Assembly: GCF_026626635.1 (NCBI RefSeq)
Contig: NZ_JAPNKA010000001.1
Coordinates: 3,100,001 to 3,164,000, forward strand
From: Archangium lansingense
GTDB taxonomy: Bacteria > Myxococcota > Myxococcia > Myxococcales > Myxococcaceae
Length of the DNA stretch: 64,000 nt
Direction: 5' to 3'
This document shows, one piece after another, positions 32,962 to 41,853 of this stretch. Below the pieces are notes generated by a model, which saw only the letters and a list, made by a program, of their open reading frames with translations, was not told the origin of the DNA and made no database searches. Within the stretch, counting starts at the first letter, position 1; each line of letters begins with the position of its first letter. The position numbers were made by a program, and so were the translations under genes.

Positions 32962-33420
32962 ATGGGCAGTCAGAAGCATGTCAGAGGAACATTCGTCAGG
33001 ATTACCCTCGCCGACGGCTCTTTCGGCTACGGCAGGCTCCTTGAATCGCCATATGCGGCCTTCTACAATTACAGAACCACAAGTCCGGATTCCGATCTGG
33101 ACAGGATTGCATCAAAACCCATCCTCTTCAGGATTGCTGTCCGCCATCTGGCTCTCGATGCGTGGGAATTCATTGGAAGGAAGGATCTCGAGGAGCACTT
33201 GAATCAACCTGTCGTTCAATTCATGCAGGATCTGGGAGACTTCCGTCGCTGCACCATCTTCGACACCGCCGGTAATGAGAGAGATGCCGCGCCCGAGGAA
33301 TGTGTGAGGCTTGAGCGGACGGCGGTCTGGGAACAGGAGGGCATCGAGGAACGCTTGCTCGATGCCCTCCTCGGGCGGCCCAATGCTGCGGAGGAGCGCC
33401 TGAAAGTACGACTGCAATAG
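32962..33420 (+). CDS. Imm26-like immunity protein
   Basis: 152 residues, cytosolic. The N-terminal part GTFVRITLADGSFGYGRLLE, then YAAFYNYRT, matches the Imm26 immunity family, which protects against polymorphic toxins; the rest (AVRHLALDAWEFIGRKDLEE, LGDFRRCTIFDTAGNERDAA) fits the same family's length. ATG follows the toxin stop by three bases, the normal toxin-immunity order. Codon use is less GC-biased than neighbours, a sign of transfer. With the toxin interrupted, expression would depend on read-through from the toxin promoter or on an IS-derived promoter. The frame is intact, implying it may still be useful against kin that keep the toxin. Confidence 0.82.
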   Translation: MGSQKHVRGTFVRITLADGSFGYGRLLESPYAAFYNYRTTSPDSDLDRIASKPILFRIAVRHLALDAWEFIGRKDLEEHLNQPVVQFMQDLGDFRRCTIFDTAGNERDAAPEECVRLERTAVWEQEGIEERLLDALLGRPNAAEERLKVRLQ

Positions 33421-33447
33421 GGGTTCCGCGAGGGCCTCCCCCCACCG

Positions 33448-33479
33448 GGCGCTGAGCGGGGCTGCGCGCGCTCAGCGCC
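33448..33479. terminator. Bidirectional terminator-like hairpin
   Basis: A perfect 11-bp stem (33448-33458 with 33469-33479) and 10-base loop lie between the convergent immunity gene and the ELWxDGT gene. There is no U-tract, but position and stability suit a shared terminator. Confidence 0.6.
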
Positions 33480-33494
33480 AGGGGCTTCAAAGTC

Positions 33495-35051
33495 CTAATG
33501 TGAGGCCAGGGAGCTTCTCGGTGGGAGCATCCACAACTCATCGCCATGCGTGGGGTCATGGGCGGTGAAGAAGACGGAGGAGCCCACCCGGGTGAAGGCG
33601 CGCGGGTACGAGGAGCCAGTCCCCGGTGAGACGTCCTGCAGCATCCGCGTGCCTTGCACCGTCCCATCGCTCACCCACGGCTCCAGTCCCGTTCCCTCGC
33701 CGGAGGCGGCGAAGAGGATGCGGTCGTCCAGGGTGTAGAGCTGGGACTCGAACTCGTCGGACAGGCTGAGCGGCCGGTGTACCAGCCTCGTTCCGGAGCC
33801 CGTCCCATCGGTCACCCAGAGCTGAACGTCGCGCGGAGCTGGGCCCGAGGAGCCGATGGCGAGCCCGAAGAAGAGCTTGCTGCCCGCCACGGTGAAGGTG
33901 GTGATGTACGGGGTCGCGTCAGGGTCACCGGCGAACGGATTGGGCAGGGTCGCGACGCGCTTCTTGGACACGTTGCCCGCCTCGTCCACCCTCAGCCTGT
34001 ACAGGGACAGCCGATTGTCGGACAGACTGGTGAGCGTGAGGTACAGGCAGCGTCCTCCCACGACCCCAATGAGCCTCGGATTGTAGGTGTCCGGGCCTGC
34101 TGGGAACTCCTCGATGAGCACCGTGCCGGTCTCGGTGCCATCACTCCTCCACAGCCGGCTCACCCCGTCGGGAGTCGCGGTGATGAGGAAGACGAACCGG
34201 CCCACGGCGCTGAGATGGAACGGATACGAGCTGTCGGGGCCCGGTTGGAGATCCCTGACGAGCACCGTGCCGGCCTCGGTTCCATCGGTCTTCCACAGCT
34301 CCGTTCCATGTGCCGGGTCCGTGAGGACGAAGAAGAGCGTGCTGCCTACGATGGCCTGCGTGAACGACAGCGACGATTCGGGCCCCAGGTCCTTCACCCG
34401 CACCGTGCCAGCCTCGGTGCCATCGCTCCGCCACAGCTCGGTGCGCTCCAGCGCGTCCAGCGTCCCGGGGATGTAGCGGAAGAAGAGCAGCGTCTTTCCC
34501 ACGGCGGTGAGGTTGTACGGGAGCGTGTCTCCCTCTCCGGGCGTGATGTCCTTCACGAGCCGTGTGCCTCCGGAGGTGCCATCGCTGACCCACAGCTCGC
34601 CGCCGTGGACTTCGTCGTCCGCCACGAAGAAGAGCCGCGTGTCCACGCGCGTCAGTTCATCCACGACGATCGATGCGGCGGAGCTCGGGCGCGCGGGGAA
34701 CTCCTTCACCGGAGTGGTGCCTGCTGCGCTCCCATCGCTCTTCCACAAACCAGTGCGGCCGTTCTCGAAGTTGGCTGCGAAGTAGAGCTTCCCGCGGAAC
34801 TCCACCAGGCTCGACGGGCTGGGCGCGTACCACGGCGGCAAGCTGACATCGTGCGGTGGGAAGATGTCCTTGACGAGGCTCGCGGTTCCCAGCTCCGGGC
34901 GGCCCCACTGTGCTTCCGGTACTGCGTCTCCATCCTCGTCCGGTGAGCTGACCTGCGGCCGCTCGTCCTCTTGAATGGCTTCCTCCGGGAGCGGCCCGCC
35001 ACACCCCACCGTCAGCGAGCAGAGTAAAACCACGCTACGCCACACACGCAT
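33495..35051 (-). CDS. ELWxDGT-repeat lipoprotein
   Basis: 518 residues. A lipoprotein signal (VVLLCSLTVGC) precedes a beta-propeller-like array of seven to eight blades, each with the ELWxSDGTxxGT motif (for example ELWVSDGTSGGT, ELWRSDGTEAGT, ELWKTDGTEAGT) followed by VKDITPGEGD-type turns. ELWxDGT proteins are common secreted proteins in myxobacteria; their ligand is unknown. ATG 35051 follows GGGAGGTTGGGG. It ends next to a strong hairpin shared with the convergent immunity gene. No enzyme motif. Confidence 0.85.
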   Translation of the reverse strand: MRVWRSVVLLCSLTVGCGGPLPEEAIQEDERPQVSSPDEDGDAVPEAQWGRPELGTASLVKDIFPPHDVSLPPWYAPSPSSLVEFRGKLYFAANFENGRTGLWKSDGSAAGTTPVKEFPARPSSAASIVVDELTRVDTRLFFVADDEVHGGELWVSDGTSGGTRLVKDITPGEGDTLPYNLTAVGKTLLFFRYIPGTLDALERTELWRSDGTEAGTVRVKDLGPESSLSFTQAIVGSTLFFVLTDPAHGTELWKTDGTEAGTVLVRDLQPGPDSSYPFHLSAVGRFVFLITATPDGVSRLWRSDGTETGTVLIEEFPAGPDTYNPRLIGVVGGRCLYLTLTSLSDNRLSLYRLRVDEAGNVSKKRVATLPNPFAGDPDATPYITTFTVAGSKLFFGLAIGSSGPAPRDVQLWVTDGTGSGTRLVHRPLSLSDEFESQLYTLDDRILFAASGEGTGLEPWVSDGTVQGTRMLQDVSPGTGSSYPRAFTRVGSSVFFTAHDPTHGDELWMLPPRSSLASH

Positions 35052-35163
35052 CCCCAACCTCCCATGTCTTCGTTGGTATGAGAGGGTGGGCAGAGTGAGG
35101 CGATTCGTCCAGTGGTGCCTCGGGACGAGCGCACGCCTGCCGCTGCTCAGGGTGCGAAGGGCT

Positions 35164-36072
35164 TCACTCCTTGTCGGCCACGACCGGGAACTCGAAGTCC
35201 GACACCGGCACTTCAGGCAGACCCGCAGGCACGAGGTAGCGGCGATGCAGCTCCACTCGCTCCGGCGAGGCGTCTTGCCGGAAGCCATGCCGCGCCAGCA
35301 AGGGGTCCAGCTCTCCGTCCCGGACAATCCAAAGGAGTGGCTCGCCTGCGAGCCGGAGCGACTTCGAGATCAATTGCCGCGTCCCGGCGCCTGCGGTTGC
35401 CCGTCCATTCACTTCCCAGCGGAAGCAGGTGCACAGCAGCCGGCTCCCAGGTCCGGTGCTCCGGTACACCGCCTCGAGGAAGGTCGAGACGTGGGCCTCC
35501 TTCAGGTACATCAGCACGGCCTCGGCGATGACGACGCTCGGCGTCTCCTTCTGCCATGCTGCGAGCTGGGAGAGCGCCTCCTCCAGGGACGTGCGGGCCA
35601 GGTCCACGCCCACCAGGTGCAGGTTGGGCGGCAGTGGTCCCAGGCCCTCCAGCGCCTCGCGCTTCATCGCCTGGGAGGCGGGATGGTCCAGCTCGATGAA
35701 CGTGACCTCCGGGTACTCCTTGGCCAGCCGCCAGCACAACGTGTCGAGCCCCGCCCCGACGACGAGCACCTGCCGCTTTCCCTCCGCCAACGCGGCGCGA
35801 GTCTCGTCGTCCATGAAGCGCTTGCGCAGCCCGACGCACAGCACCTGGCCCGGGACTGTATGCCGCTCGATGGACGTCACGAGGCGGCCGTACCAGGGGG
35901 CGGCATAGAGCCGGAGCATCCAGGGCTTCAGCAGCCCCGTGTGCAGCATGAGCCGCTCCATGGACTCCGCGGCGCCCTTCGGCAACAGAGGGGCGAGCCG
36001 GGGCTGGCGGGCAAGCATTGCCACGAACCGGCCTACTTTCACCGCTGTTCGACTGGCCTGATGTGCACGCAT
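35164..36072 (-). CDS. Class I SAM-dependent methyltransferase (leucine carboxyl methyltransferase-like)
   Basis: 302 residues of the LCM/PPM-like family: SRTAVKVGRFVA at the N-terminus, LCVGLRKRFMDDE, QVLVVGAGLDTLCWRLAKEY (SAM-binding loop GAGLDT), VTFIELDHPASQAMKRE (acidic residue holding the ribose) and VIAEAVLMYLKEAHVSTFL. Family members methylate carboxyl groups of proteins or small molecules, often polyketides. No biosynthetic partner is adjacent. GGAGCTCC precedes the ATG. It is divergent from the Ser/Thr kinase gene (158 bases apart). Confidence 0.85.
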   Translation of the reverse strand: MRAHQASRTAVKVGRFVAMLARQPRLAPLLPKGAAESMERLMLHTGLLKPWMLRLYAAPWYGRLVTSIERHTVPGQVLCVGLRKRFMDDETRAALAEGKRQVLVVGAGLDTLCWRLAKEYPEVTFIELDHPASQAMKREALEGLGPLPPNLHLVGVDLARTSLEEALSQLAAWQKETPSVVIAEAVLMYLKEAHVSTFLEAVYRSTGPGSRLLCTCFRWEVNGRATAGAGTRQLISKSLRLAGEPLLWIVRDGELDPLLARHGFRQDASPERVELHRRYLVPAGLPEVPVSDFEFPVVADKE

Positions 36073-36230
36073 GGGCGGAGCTCCGGCTTGGTTCGAGTTT
36101 CGCAGTTACTCGAACTTAGCGCACGAAGGCGCTGCTCCTTCTGTTCGCCGACTGATCTGCCCAACCCCAGAGGTTCGGGTCTTCTCGCTTCCCGCTCTGG
36201 TAGCGTCCTCAGCTTCCGGAGGAACGCTGC

Positions 36231-37901
36231 ATGCTCGACGAAGGCGGTCAGTTGTGGGGGGTGGTGCCTGAGCTCACTCCAGGCTCGGAGGTGGCCGGCT
36301 TCACTGTAGAGGGGACGATCGCCTCCGGCAGCTTCGGCACCGTGTACCGCGCGAGACGGAGCGGGCGGCTCTACGCCATCAAGCTGGTGCGCATCGACCC
36401 ACGCGGTGACCGGGAGGCGGCCGCGCTGCGCCTGGTGCGGCACCCCAACGTGGTGTCCTTCCACGGGTATGGCTTCTGGCCAGAGGACGAGCCACGCTTC
36501 CTCGTCCTGGCCCTGGAGCTCGTCGAGGGTCGCACGCTCGATGTCTGGGCGGCAGAAGAGAATCCCTCCGCGCTTGAGCTGGTGATGCGGTTGTTGTTGC
36601 CCTTCGCGCTCACCCTGGCGGACGTGCATGCCTCGGGCGTGGTGCACCGGGACATCAAGGAGGCCAACATCGTCATGCGCGAGGCGGATGGGCAACCGGT
36701 GCTCGTGGACTTCGGCGCGGCGGGCCTCAAGGAGGGAGCGCTACGCCTCACCATGCGGCTGCCGCCGGGCACCGCGGAGTACCGCAGCCCGGAGGCGTTG
36801 CGCTTTGCCCGGGAGTGGGAGGGGGAGCCCTACCCCTTCGCTCCGGGAGACGACCTGTGGGCGACGGGCGTCGTCATCTACATCCTGTTGACGCGCACGC
36901 TCCCCTTCGGAGACCGGAACGGCCCGGACCTGAACCGGGCCATCCTCGAGAAGACGCCGCCGGCCCCGCATGTGCACAACCCGCGCGTGCCCCTGGCCCT
37001 GAGCGAGTTGTGCATGGGGATGCTGGAGAAGGAGCCCGAGGCCCGCTACCCGGATGCCAAGGCGCTCGCGGAGGACCTGGTGGAGCTGTGCACCCAGGCG
37101 GACAGTTTCTGGCGTACATCCCTGTTCCCTGGAGGCTCCCCTGTGCCGCGCGCTGCCGCGCCAGCGCCGAGGGTGCCCGGAAGTCGGCTCCAGGGGCGGT
37201 GGCGGGCTGCCGGGCTCGCTCTCGGTGCGGCCTTCCTGCTGTGCGTCGCTGGAGACACCCCACGCACCGCATCCCCTCCTTCCCCCGCGACGTCCCAGGC
37301 CACTTCCGGCCGGAAAGTCGAGGCGACGGCCACGGCAGTGGATGTTGCGTACTGCGCGGCCCCCACCCCCGCGCCCGTCGCCACCGCGGCGAATAGCGAG
37401 GAGCCCTCAATGAAGACGTCCAAGATGGTCCGCAACGTGGTTGTCGCCGGCTGCGTGGCCGGTTCGCCTGGCTGCGTGAGTGGTCCGCAGCCGCGCCCCC
37501 AGCCCCCGCCTGCGGAGTGCCCGCCTGGAGCCGCCGCGACACACAAGCGCTTCGGGATCCTCCGGCACGTCCTCGCCTTGAGCCTGACTCCTGTGCTCAA
37601 GCCTGGCCAGTTTGTGCCTGTGCGCGAGGGAGAGCTCACGGTCGAGTCCATCGGCCCGTGGGGGACGCTCCCGGGTCGGACTATCTTTGCCGGGCGTCTC
37701 TACTTCGGGACGGAGCGCGTCTACGGCCGCTTCACCAAGGCCACCCTGCCCAGTGGGGAGACTGTGCCCGTGTGCCTGCAGTTGATGACCATCGGCTCTA
37801 ACGCGCTCGGGACTGAGACTGAGAAGGAGGCTGGCAGCACGCCCACGCGGCCGGTCGTCTACAGTGTCGTCTCCGCCGAGGTTGTTGAGCGCTTCGAGTA
37901 G
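36231..37901 (+). CDS. Ser/Thr protein kinase (Pkn type) with TM helix and lipoprotein-like C-terminal region
   Basis: 556 residues. The kinase domain (about 22-290) has the Gly loop SGSFGTVYR (32-40), Lys51 (YAIKLV), Glu62, HRDIKEANIV (139-148), DFG (160-162) and a TAEYRSPEAL activation-segment end, so it should be active. A membrane helix lies at about 326-342. The C-terminal 160 residues carry KTSKMVRNVVVAGCVAGSPG and a beta-domain (VREGELTVESIGPWGTLPGR). In frame at 37410 an ATG with GCGAGGAG upstream could start a separate lipoprotein. DUF2381 follows 9 bases later, a recurring kinase pair in myxobacteria. Substrates unknown. Confidence 0.88.
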   Translation: MLDEGGQLWGVVPELTPGSEVAGFTVEGTIASGSFGTVYRARRSGRLYAIKLVRIDPRGDREAAALRLVRHPNVVSFHGYGFWPEDEPRFLVLALELVEGRTLDVWAAEENPSALELVMRLLLPFALTLADVHASGVVHRDIKEANIVMREADGQPVLVDFGAAGLKEGALRLTMRLPPGTAEYRSPEALRFAREWEGEPYPFAPGDDLWATGVVIYILLTRTLPFGDRNGPDLNRAILEKTPPAPHVHNPRVPLALSELCMGMLEKEPEARYPDAKALAEDLVELCTQADSFWRTSLFPGGSPVPRAAAPAPRVPGSRLQGRWRAAGLALGAAFLLCVAGDTPRTASPPSPATSQATSGRKVEATATAVDVAYCAAPTPAPVATAANSEEPSMKTSKMVRNVVVAGCVAGSPGCVSGPQPRPQPPPAECPPGAAATHKRFGILRHVLALSLTPVLKPGQFVPVREGELTVESIGPWGTLPGRTIFAGRLYFGTERVYGRFTKATLPSGETVPVCLQLMTIGSNALGTETEKEAGSTPTRPVVYSVVSAEVVERFE

Positions 37902-37910
37902 GTTCGCCCA

Positions 37911-38804
37911 ATGCCCACCACAGCCTCTGCCTCCCTGGTGGCTTTACTTCTCCATGGAAGCCCTGTCTCCGCACCGCCCGCTGCTACCCCCTGCGAGGAT
38001 ATCCAGCGCATCGAGTTGTCCCTGTCTCTCGGCGAAGTCGCTCACGAGGTATGCGTCCGCCCCGGAATTCTGACGGGCTTTACCTTCGACGCGCCCGTCG
38101 TCGTGGAACTCCAGGACGAGGTGCGCTTTGCGGAAGTGATGCGCGGCAGGAGTGGCATCAGCTTCGTGCCGCCTCCGGACATGGCTCCTGGGGAGCGGCT
38201 TCGCCTTACAGCTCGCTGGGGAGGCGACGGCCCTTCCCGGCAGAGCGTCACATTCTCCCTGGTGGCTCATTCGGGACGGGCGACGCACCAGGTGGAGGTG
38301 TTCCGCGACCAACGCTCCCGGGAAGCCCTGCTGCAGGAGAATGCCCAGGAGCGCGCGGCGAATCAGCAACTGCGCGAGCAGGTCCAGCACCTGCAAGTCC
38401 AACTCGCGCAGTCCGGAGGGCTTACAGGTCTCTTGCTCTCTGGGGCATTGGGACACAGGGGCATCCCGACGAGGCAACTCAGGCCAGGGCTGGATGAGCA
38501 GGACCCGGTCGAGGGCCTCTCTTTCTCGCTTCTCGTCACCTACCGCTCCCTTCTCACGGTGGCGGCGGAGGTGTGGGTACTCAACTCCGGTTCCGAGCCA
38601 TGGATCCCGGAAGGGGCCTCTCTGGTGAGTCCCACAGGGGACGCATTGGAGGGGGTGCGCGTCGGACAGGGCGAGCCCATCCCGCCCCAACAGCGTCAGC
38701 GAGTGCTCCTCGAGGCGCCTGGGGCGCCATCCGGAGAGGTGACGCTTCGTCTATGGGGGGCGGACGGCCGCACCCTCACCATCCCCAAGGTCACTTTCCC
38801 GTAG
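37911..38804 (+). CDS. DUF2381-family myxobacterial protein
   Basis: 297 residues with a signal-like N-terminus (SLVALLLHGSPVSAPPAA). Features of the family include the opening IELSLSLGEVAHEVCVRPGI, a coiled-coil middle (NAQERAANQQLREQVQHLQV) and a beta-rich end with LTVAAEVWVLNSGSEPW and GEVTLRLWGADGRTLTIPKV. DUF2381 proteins are a large paralogous set in Cystobacterineae, usually next to Pkn kinases, as here (9-base gap, same strand). Their function is not known; a kinase-linked sensor or substrate role is inferred only from synteny. Confidence 0.85.
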   Translation: MPTTASASLVALLLHGSPVSAPPAATPCEDIQRIELSLSLGEVAHEVCVRPGILTGFTFDAPVVVELQDEVRFAEVMRGRSGISFVPPPDMAPGERLRLTARWGGDGPSRQSVTFSLVAHSGRATHQVEVFRDQRSREALLQENAQERAANQQLREQVQHLQVQLAQSGGLTGLLLSGALGHRGIPTRQLRPGLDEQDPVEGLSFSLLVTYRSLLTVAAEVWVLNSGSEPWIPEGASLVSPTGDALEGVRVGQGEPIPPQQRQRVLLEAPGAPSGEVTLRLWGADGRTLTIPKVTFP

Positions 38805-38826
38805 CCAGGGCCCTTTGCAAAAGGCC

Positions 38827-41154
38827 TTAGCTGGGTCGCACGTCGAAGGAGAGGAATTGGGGCGCGTGGCAGGAGGTGCAGCGCACGCGGAGGACCGTGA
38901 TGGCCCGGCCGTCACTCCCCGTGTGCCGCAATTGTAGAGCGTCCGGCACGCGCTCGAAGGTGCCACCGCAGGAGCAGCGCTCACTCCGGATGCGCTGGTC
39001 GGCCTGATCCAGGCTCTCCACGACCATCACGGTCGCCCCCTTCTCGCGCTCGCGCAGGTGACTCACGGAACGGGGAGGCGCGGCCCGCCGGGCCTTGCGC
39101 TCACTCAGGAACCGGCGCAGTCGCTGGGGAATGCCCAGCCACAAAGCAGCCACCACCAGCAGGAACACGGCGCTGATGGCGAGGCTGGTGTTCCTCGAGA
39201 GCTGCGGGGCGTTGGACGTGGACGAGGAGAGGACGCCTATCGGCGCGGCGAAGGCGAGGCCGAGCTCTGTGCTCATCTCCTTCACCGCCTCGACATGCCG
39301 GGCCAGTGCACCCGGCGCCACCCGGTCCGCCAGGCTCCGGTACTCCACCTGGTAGGTGAAGCCGCCAAACCCGGGGACCACCGACGTCTCCAGGCGTGAG
39401 GCGGGTCCCTCCACCGTCTTCTCCGAGGGGGCCACGTTCAACAGGGCGTCGGAGCGAATCTCCCAGCGCTCGCGGAGGTGCGTCGGGTGGGTGACCTCCA
39501 CGGGATGGACACGCCCCTCGGTACGGCGGGGGAGGGCCAGCTCCCCGCTCACCTGCGCGGCGGCGATGCGCAGACCGCCATTGGCCCAGGCGTCCTCGAG
39601 CGTGTAGCGCTCCTCCAGCGTCACCGTGTTGGCGTCCGCGTCGTCCTGTACGCGCGGCGTGCCCTCGGACTTGAGCTTGGGGAAGAGGACGCGACGCTGA
39701 TCGAGGAAGCGCGTGGTGAGCTGCTCCGCCGACAAGCCGGCCAGCCACGAGCGGGCCGTATCTGCCTTCGAGCGGGTGTAGCGGCTGGTGATGGCGAGCG
39801 TCCCAGTGCCATTGGGCTTCACCGAGAGCACATAGTGGGCATCCAGCTCCGGCCCCTCGGGCGGCGGCTGGGGAATGGACTCCAGGGCGGCGGTGCCGGG
39901 GGCGATCACCAGTGCCCTGGCATAAGGGAGCGGGCTGCGTGCGCCGAGCCGGCCTCGCTGATGGGTCATGGTGGCATCCACCCACTCGGTGCGTCCGGCT
40001 ACTTGGGCGCGCACGATGACGTGGTTGAAGGCGTAGGGCGAGGGGAGCATGGAGGCCACGCCCCCCTGCTGACGGGAGTGCACCATGGCCACGTGGGCGG
40101 TGATGCCCAGCGGGCGCAGCAGAGTGGTCAGCAGGAGCGCCTTGTCCTTGCAGTCACCGAAGCGCTGGGCGAGCACCTGGCCCGGCGCATGGGGCTGGTG
40201 GGTGTTGGGGCCGAGCTCGATGCCCAGGTAGCGCACCTCGTCCTGGACGAAGCGCACCGCGGCGAGGAAGCGCGCTTCCTCGGTGGGAAGGGCGCGCCAG
40301 GACTCGGCCAGCGCCGTCAGTTCGGGCGAGCCTTCCAGTCCCTGCTGCAACGAGAGCCCCCAGGCGGCCACCTCGGCCCAGCTTTGGAAGCTGCTCACCT
40401 GCACATGGGGCCACATGGCCAGATCGTCGGGGACGCCGTCCTCCCCGGTGAAGGTGGGCACGTCCTTGCGTTCCCACCGGTACTCGCGCAGGCCACTCAC
40501 CTCGCGCACCGTGGGCTCCACCGCCGCCACCGGGCCCTGGGTCTTGTAGTGAAGCTTCAGGTCCGCTGGGACGAGCAGCCGGTGGACCAGGTGGGCTACG
40601 GGCACCTCATTCGCCAGGGAGATCGCATCCAGGTGGTGTCCCCGGAAGAGCGGATGAGCCTCCTCCACCGTCCAGGACTCATCGAGCAGGTCTCCCGCGC
40701 GCACGTCCTGGAGGAAGGCGAGGGCAGTGCGCTTGTCGGTGTAGATGCCCACGTCCAGCTCGCGCTCCTGCTGAATCACCTTCACCTCCTCGGCGCGGAG
40801 GAGTTGGGTGCGCACGCCGTCGCGAGTCCGCCAGACGCCGTGCAGGCGCACCCGCTCGTGGGTGTTGGAGAACTTCACCTCGAGCTTGGAGCCCGTCTCC
40901 ACGCCGCGGCTGCTGACCACGCGGCGCACCTGGCGGACGAAGCGCTCGGTCAGCTCCGGCGAGACGCGGACCTGTTCCTCGGACAGCAACACGTGGAGGC
41001 CCGAGACGGCGTCCTCCTCGCGCAGCGCGCGCCCGGCATCGATCGAGGTGGGCTCTACCCAAGAGGGAACCTCGGTCACTGGGATGGCGATCTCGGCGCT
41101 TGCGGGCAGCGTGGCGAGGGCGGACAGCAGCAGCAGGAATCGCGGGAGGAACAT
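38827..41154 (-). CDS. DUF3857/transglutaminase-like membrane protein
   Basis: 775 residues. After a signal peptide comes a DUF3857 domain (about 70-240: VRQVRRVVSSRGVETGS, ERLDVGIY-type strands), then a transglutaminase-like core with QVLAQRFGDCKDKALLLTTL (catalytic Cys), SPYAFNHVIVRAQV (His) and TEWVDATMTHQ (Asp), then DUF2569-like strands and a single membrane helix (LAISAVFLLVVAALWLGI). The extreme C-terminus has two CxC/CxxC pairs (SERCSCGG, RCTSCHAP) that may bind zinc. Extracellular transglutaminase-like proteins of this type act as proteases or crosslinkers in uptake systems. ATG 41154 is chosen for its signal peptide. Confidence 0.83.
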   Translation of the reverse strand: MFLPRFLLLLSALATLPASAEIAIPVTEVPSWVEPTSIDAGRALREEDAVSGLHVLLSEEQVRVSPELTERFVRQVRRVVSSRGVETGSKLEVKFSNTHERVRLHGVWRTRDGVRTQLLRAEEVKVIQQERELDVGIYTDKRTALAFLQDVRAGDLLDESWTVEEAHPLFRGHHLDAISLANEVPVAHLVHRLLVPADLKLHYKTQGPVAAVEPTVREVSGLREYRWERKDVPTFTGEDGVPDDLAMWPHVQVSSFQSWAEVAAWGLSLQQGLEGSPELTALAESWRALPTEEARFLAAVRFVQDEVRYLGIELGPNTHQPHAPGQVLAQRFGDCKDKALLLTTLLRPLGITAHVAMVHSRQQGGVASMLPSPYAFNHVIVRAQVAGRTEWVDATMTHQRGRLGARSPLPYARALVIAPGTAALESIPQPPPEGPELDAHYVLSVKPNGTGTLAITSRYTRSKADTARSWLAGLSAEQLTTRFLDQRRVLFPKLKSEGTPRVQDDADANTVTLEERYTLEDAWANGGLRIAAAQVSGELALPRRTEGRVHPVEVTHPTHLRERWEIRSDALLNVAPSEKTVEGPASRLETSVVPGFGGFTYQVEYRSLADRVAPGALARHVEAVKEMSTELGLAFAAPIGVLSSSTSNAPQLSRNTSLAISAVFLLVVAALWLGIPQRLRRFLSERKARRAAPPRSVSHLREREKGATVMVVESLDQADQRIRSERCSCGGTFERVPDALQLRHTGSDGRAITVLRVRCTSCHAPQFLSFDVRPS

Positions 41155-41249
41155 GGCGGGCGCATACTCCCAGGAGGGAGGTCGGGGAGGGAAGCGCCTG
41201 GGGTACCGCGCGAGGGTATTTCCTGACACCCTCCGTGAAGAGGAGCCGC

Positions 41250-41852
41250 ATGTTCATGACACGCTGGCGCATTCGCTTCGAGCCAGGCGCTCTGGTGCTC
41301 AGGGGCTACCCGTTTCCGCGGGGCAGCCGGCCCTCGCGCATTCCCGCCGAGGCGCTGAGCGAGGTGTGTGTCGGGTGGTTCCCTCCTGCGGTGCGCACGC
41401 GCGAGGGCGAGTACCTCTTCGTGCCGGCGGCGCAGGCCCAGGAACTGGCGGACTTCGCGAGCCGGCACGGCATCCCCTTCGTGCGGCGGAACGATGTCTG
41501 GTCGTTCATCCTCGAGGAGTTCCTCGACACCGAGTTCTCGCCCGAGCTTCAGGAGGGGGCGCTGCGGTATCTCGAGAGCAATGGAGTGAGCCGCGCCGAG
41601 ACGCAAGCGATGCGGGAGCGGGTCGGGAAGCGGATGTTGGCCCTGACGACCCTGACCTGGGAGTGGCAGCACTACGGCCTGTACGACGTGCTGAGCGCCA
41701 TGCGGCCCTTCACGTTCATCACCGGCGGGTCGTTCTCCCGGTTCTACGAGGAGTCGATGCGGCTCGCGGATAGAGGCGGTGTGCTGCCGACGACCCGCGA
41801 GGAGTTCTCGCGGTGCTTTTCCAGCCAGGAGTCGGACGGTAAAGCCTCTTGA
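41250..41852 (+). CDS. Hypothetical protein
   Basis: 200 residues, cytosolic, no recognised domain. The N-terminus (TRWRIRFEPGALVLRGYPFP) is beta-like and the rest is helical with many aromatic residues (VWSFILEEFLDTEFSPE, WEWQHYGLYDVLSAMRPF). ATG 41250 follows AAGAGGAGCCGC, a strong ribosome-binding site; ATG 41256 is also possible. It is divergent from the DUF3857 gene and nearly abuts the convergent Vgb-like gene (1 base between stops). I cannot assign a function. Confidence 0.7.
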   Translation: MFMTRWRIRFEPGALVLRGYPFPRGSRPSRIPAEALSEVCVGWFPPAVRTREGEYLFVPAAQAQELADFASRHGIPFVRRNDVWSFILEEFLDTEFSPELQEGALRYLESNGVSRAETQAMRERVGKRMLALTTLTWEWQHYGLYDVLSAMRPFTFITGGSFSRFYEESMRLADRGGVLPTTREEFSRCFSSQESDGKAS

Positions 41853-41853
41853 G

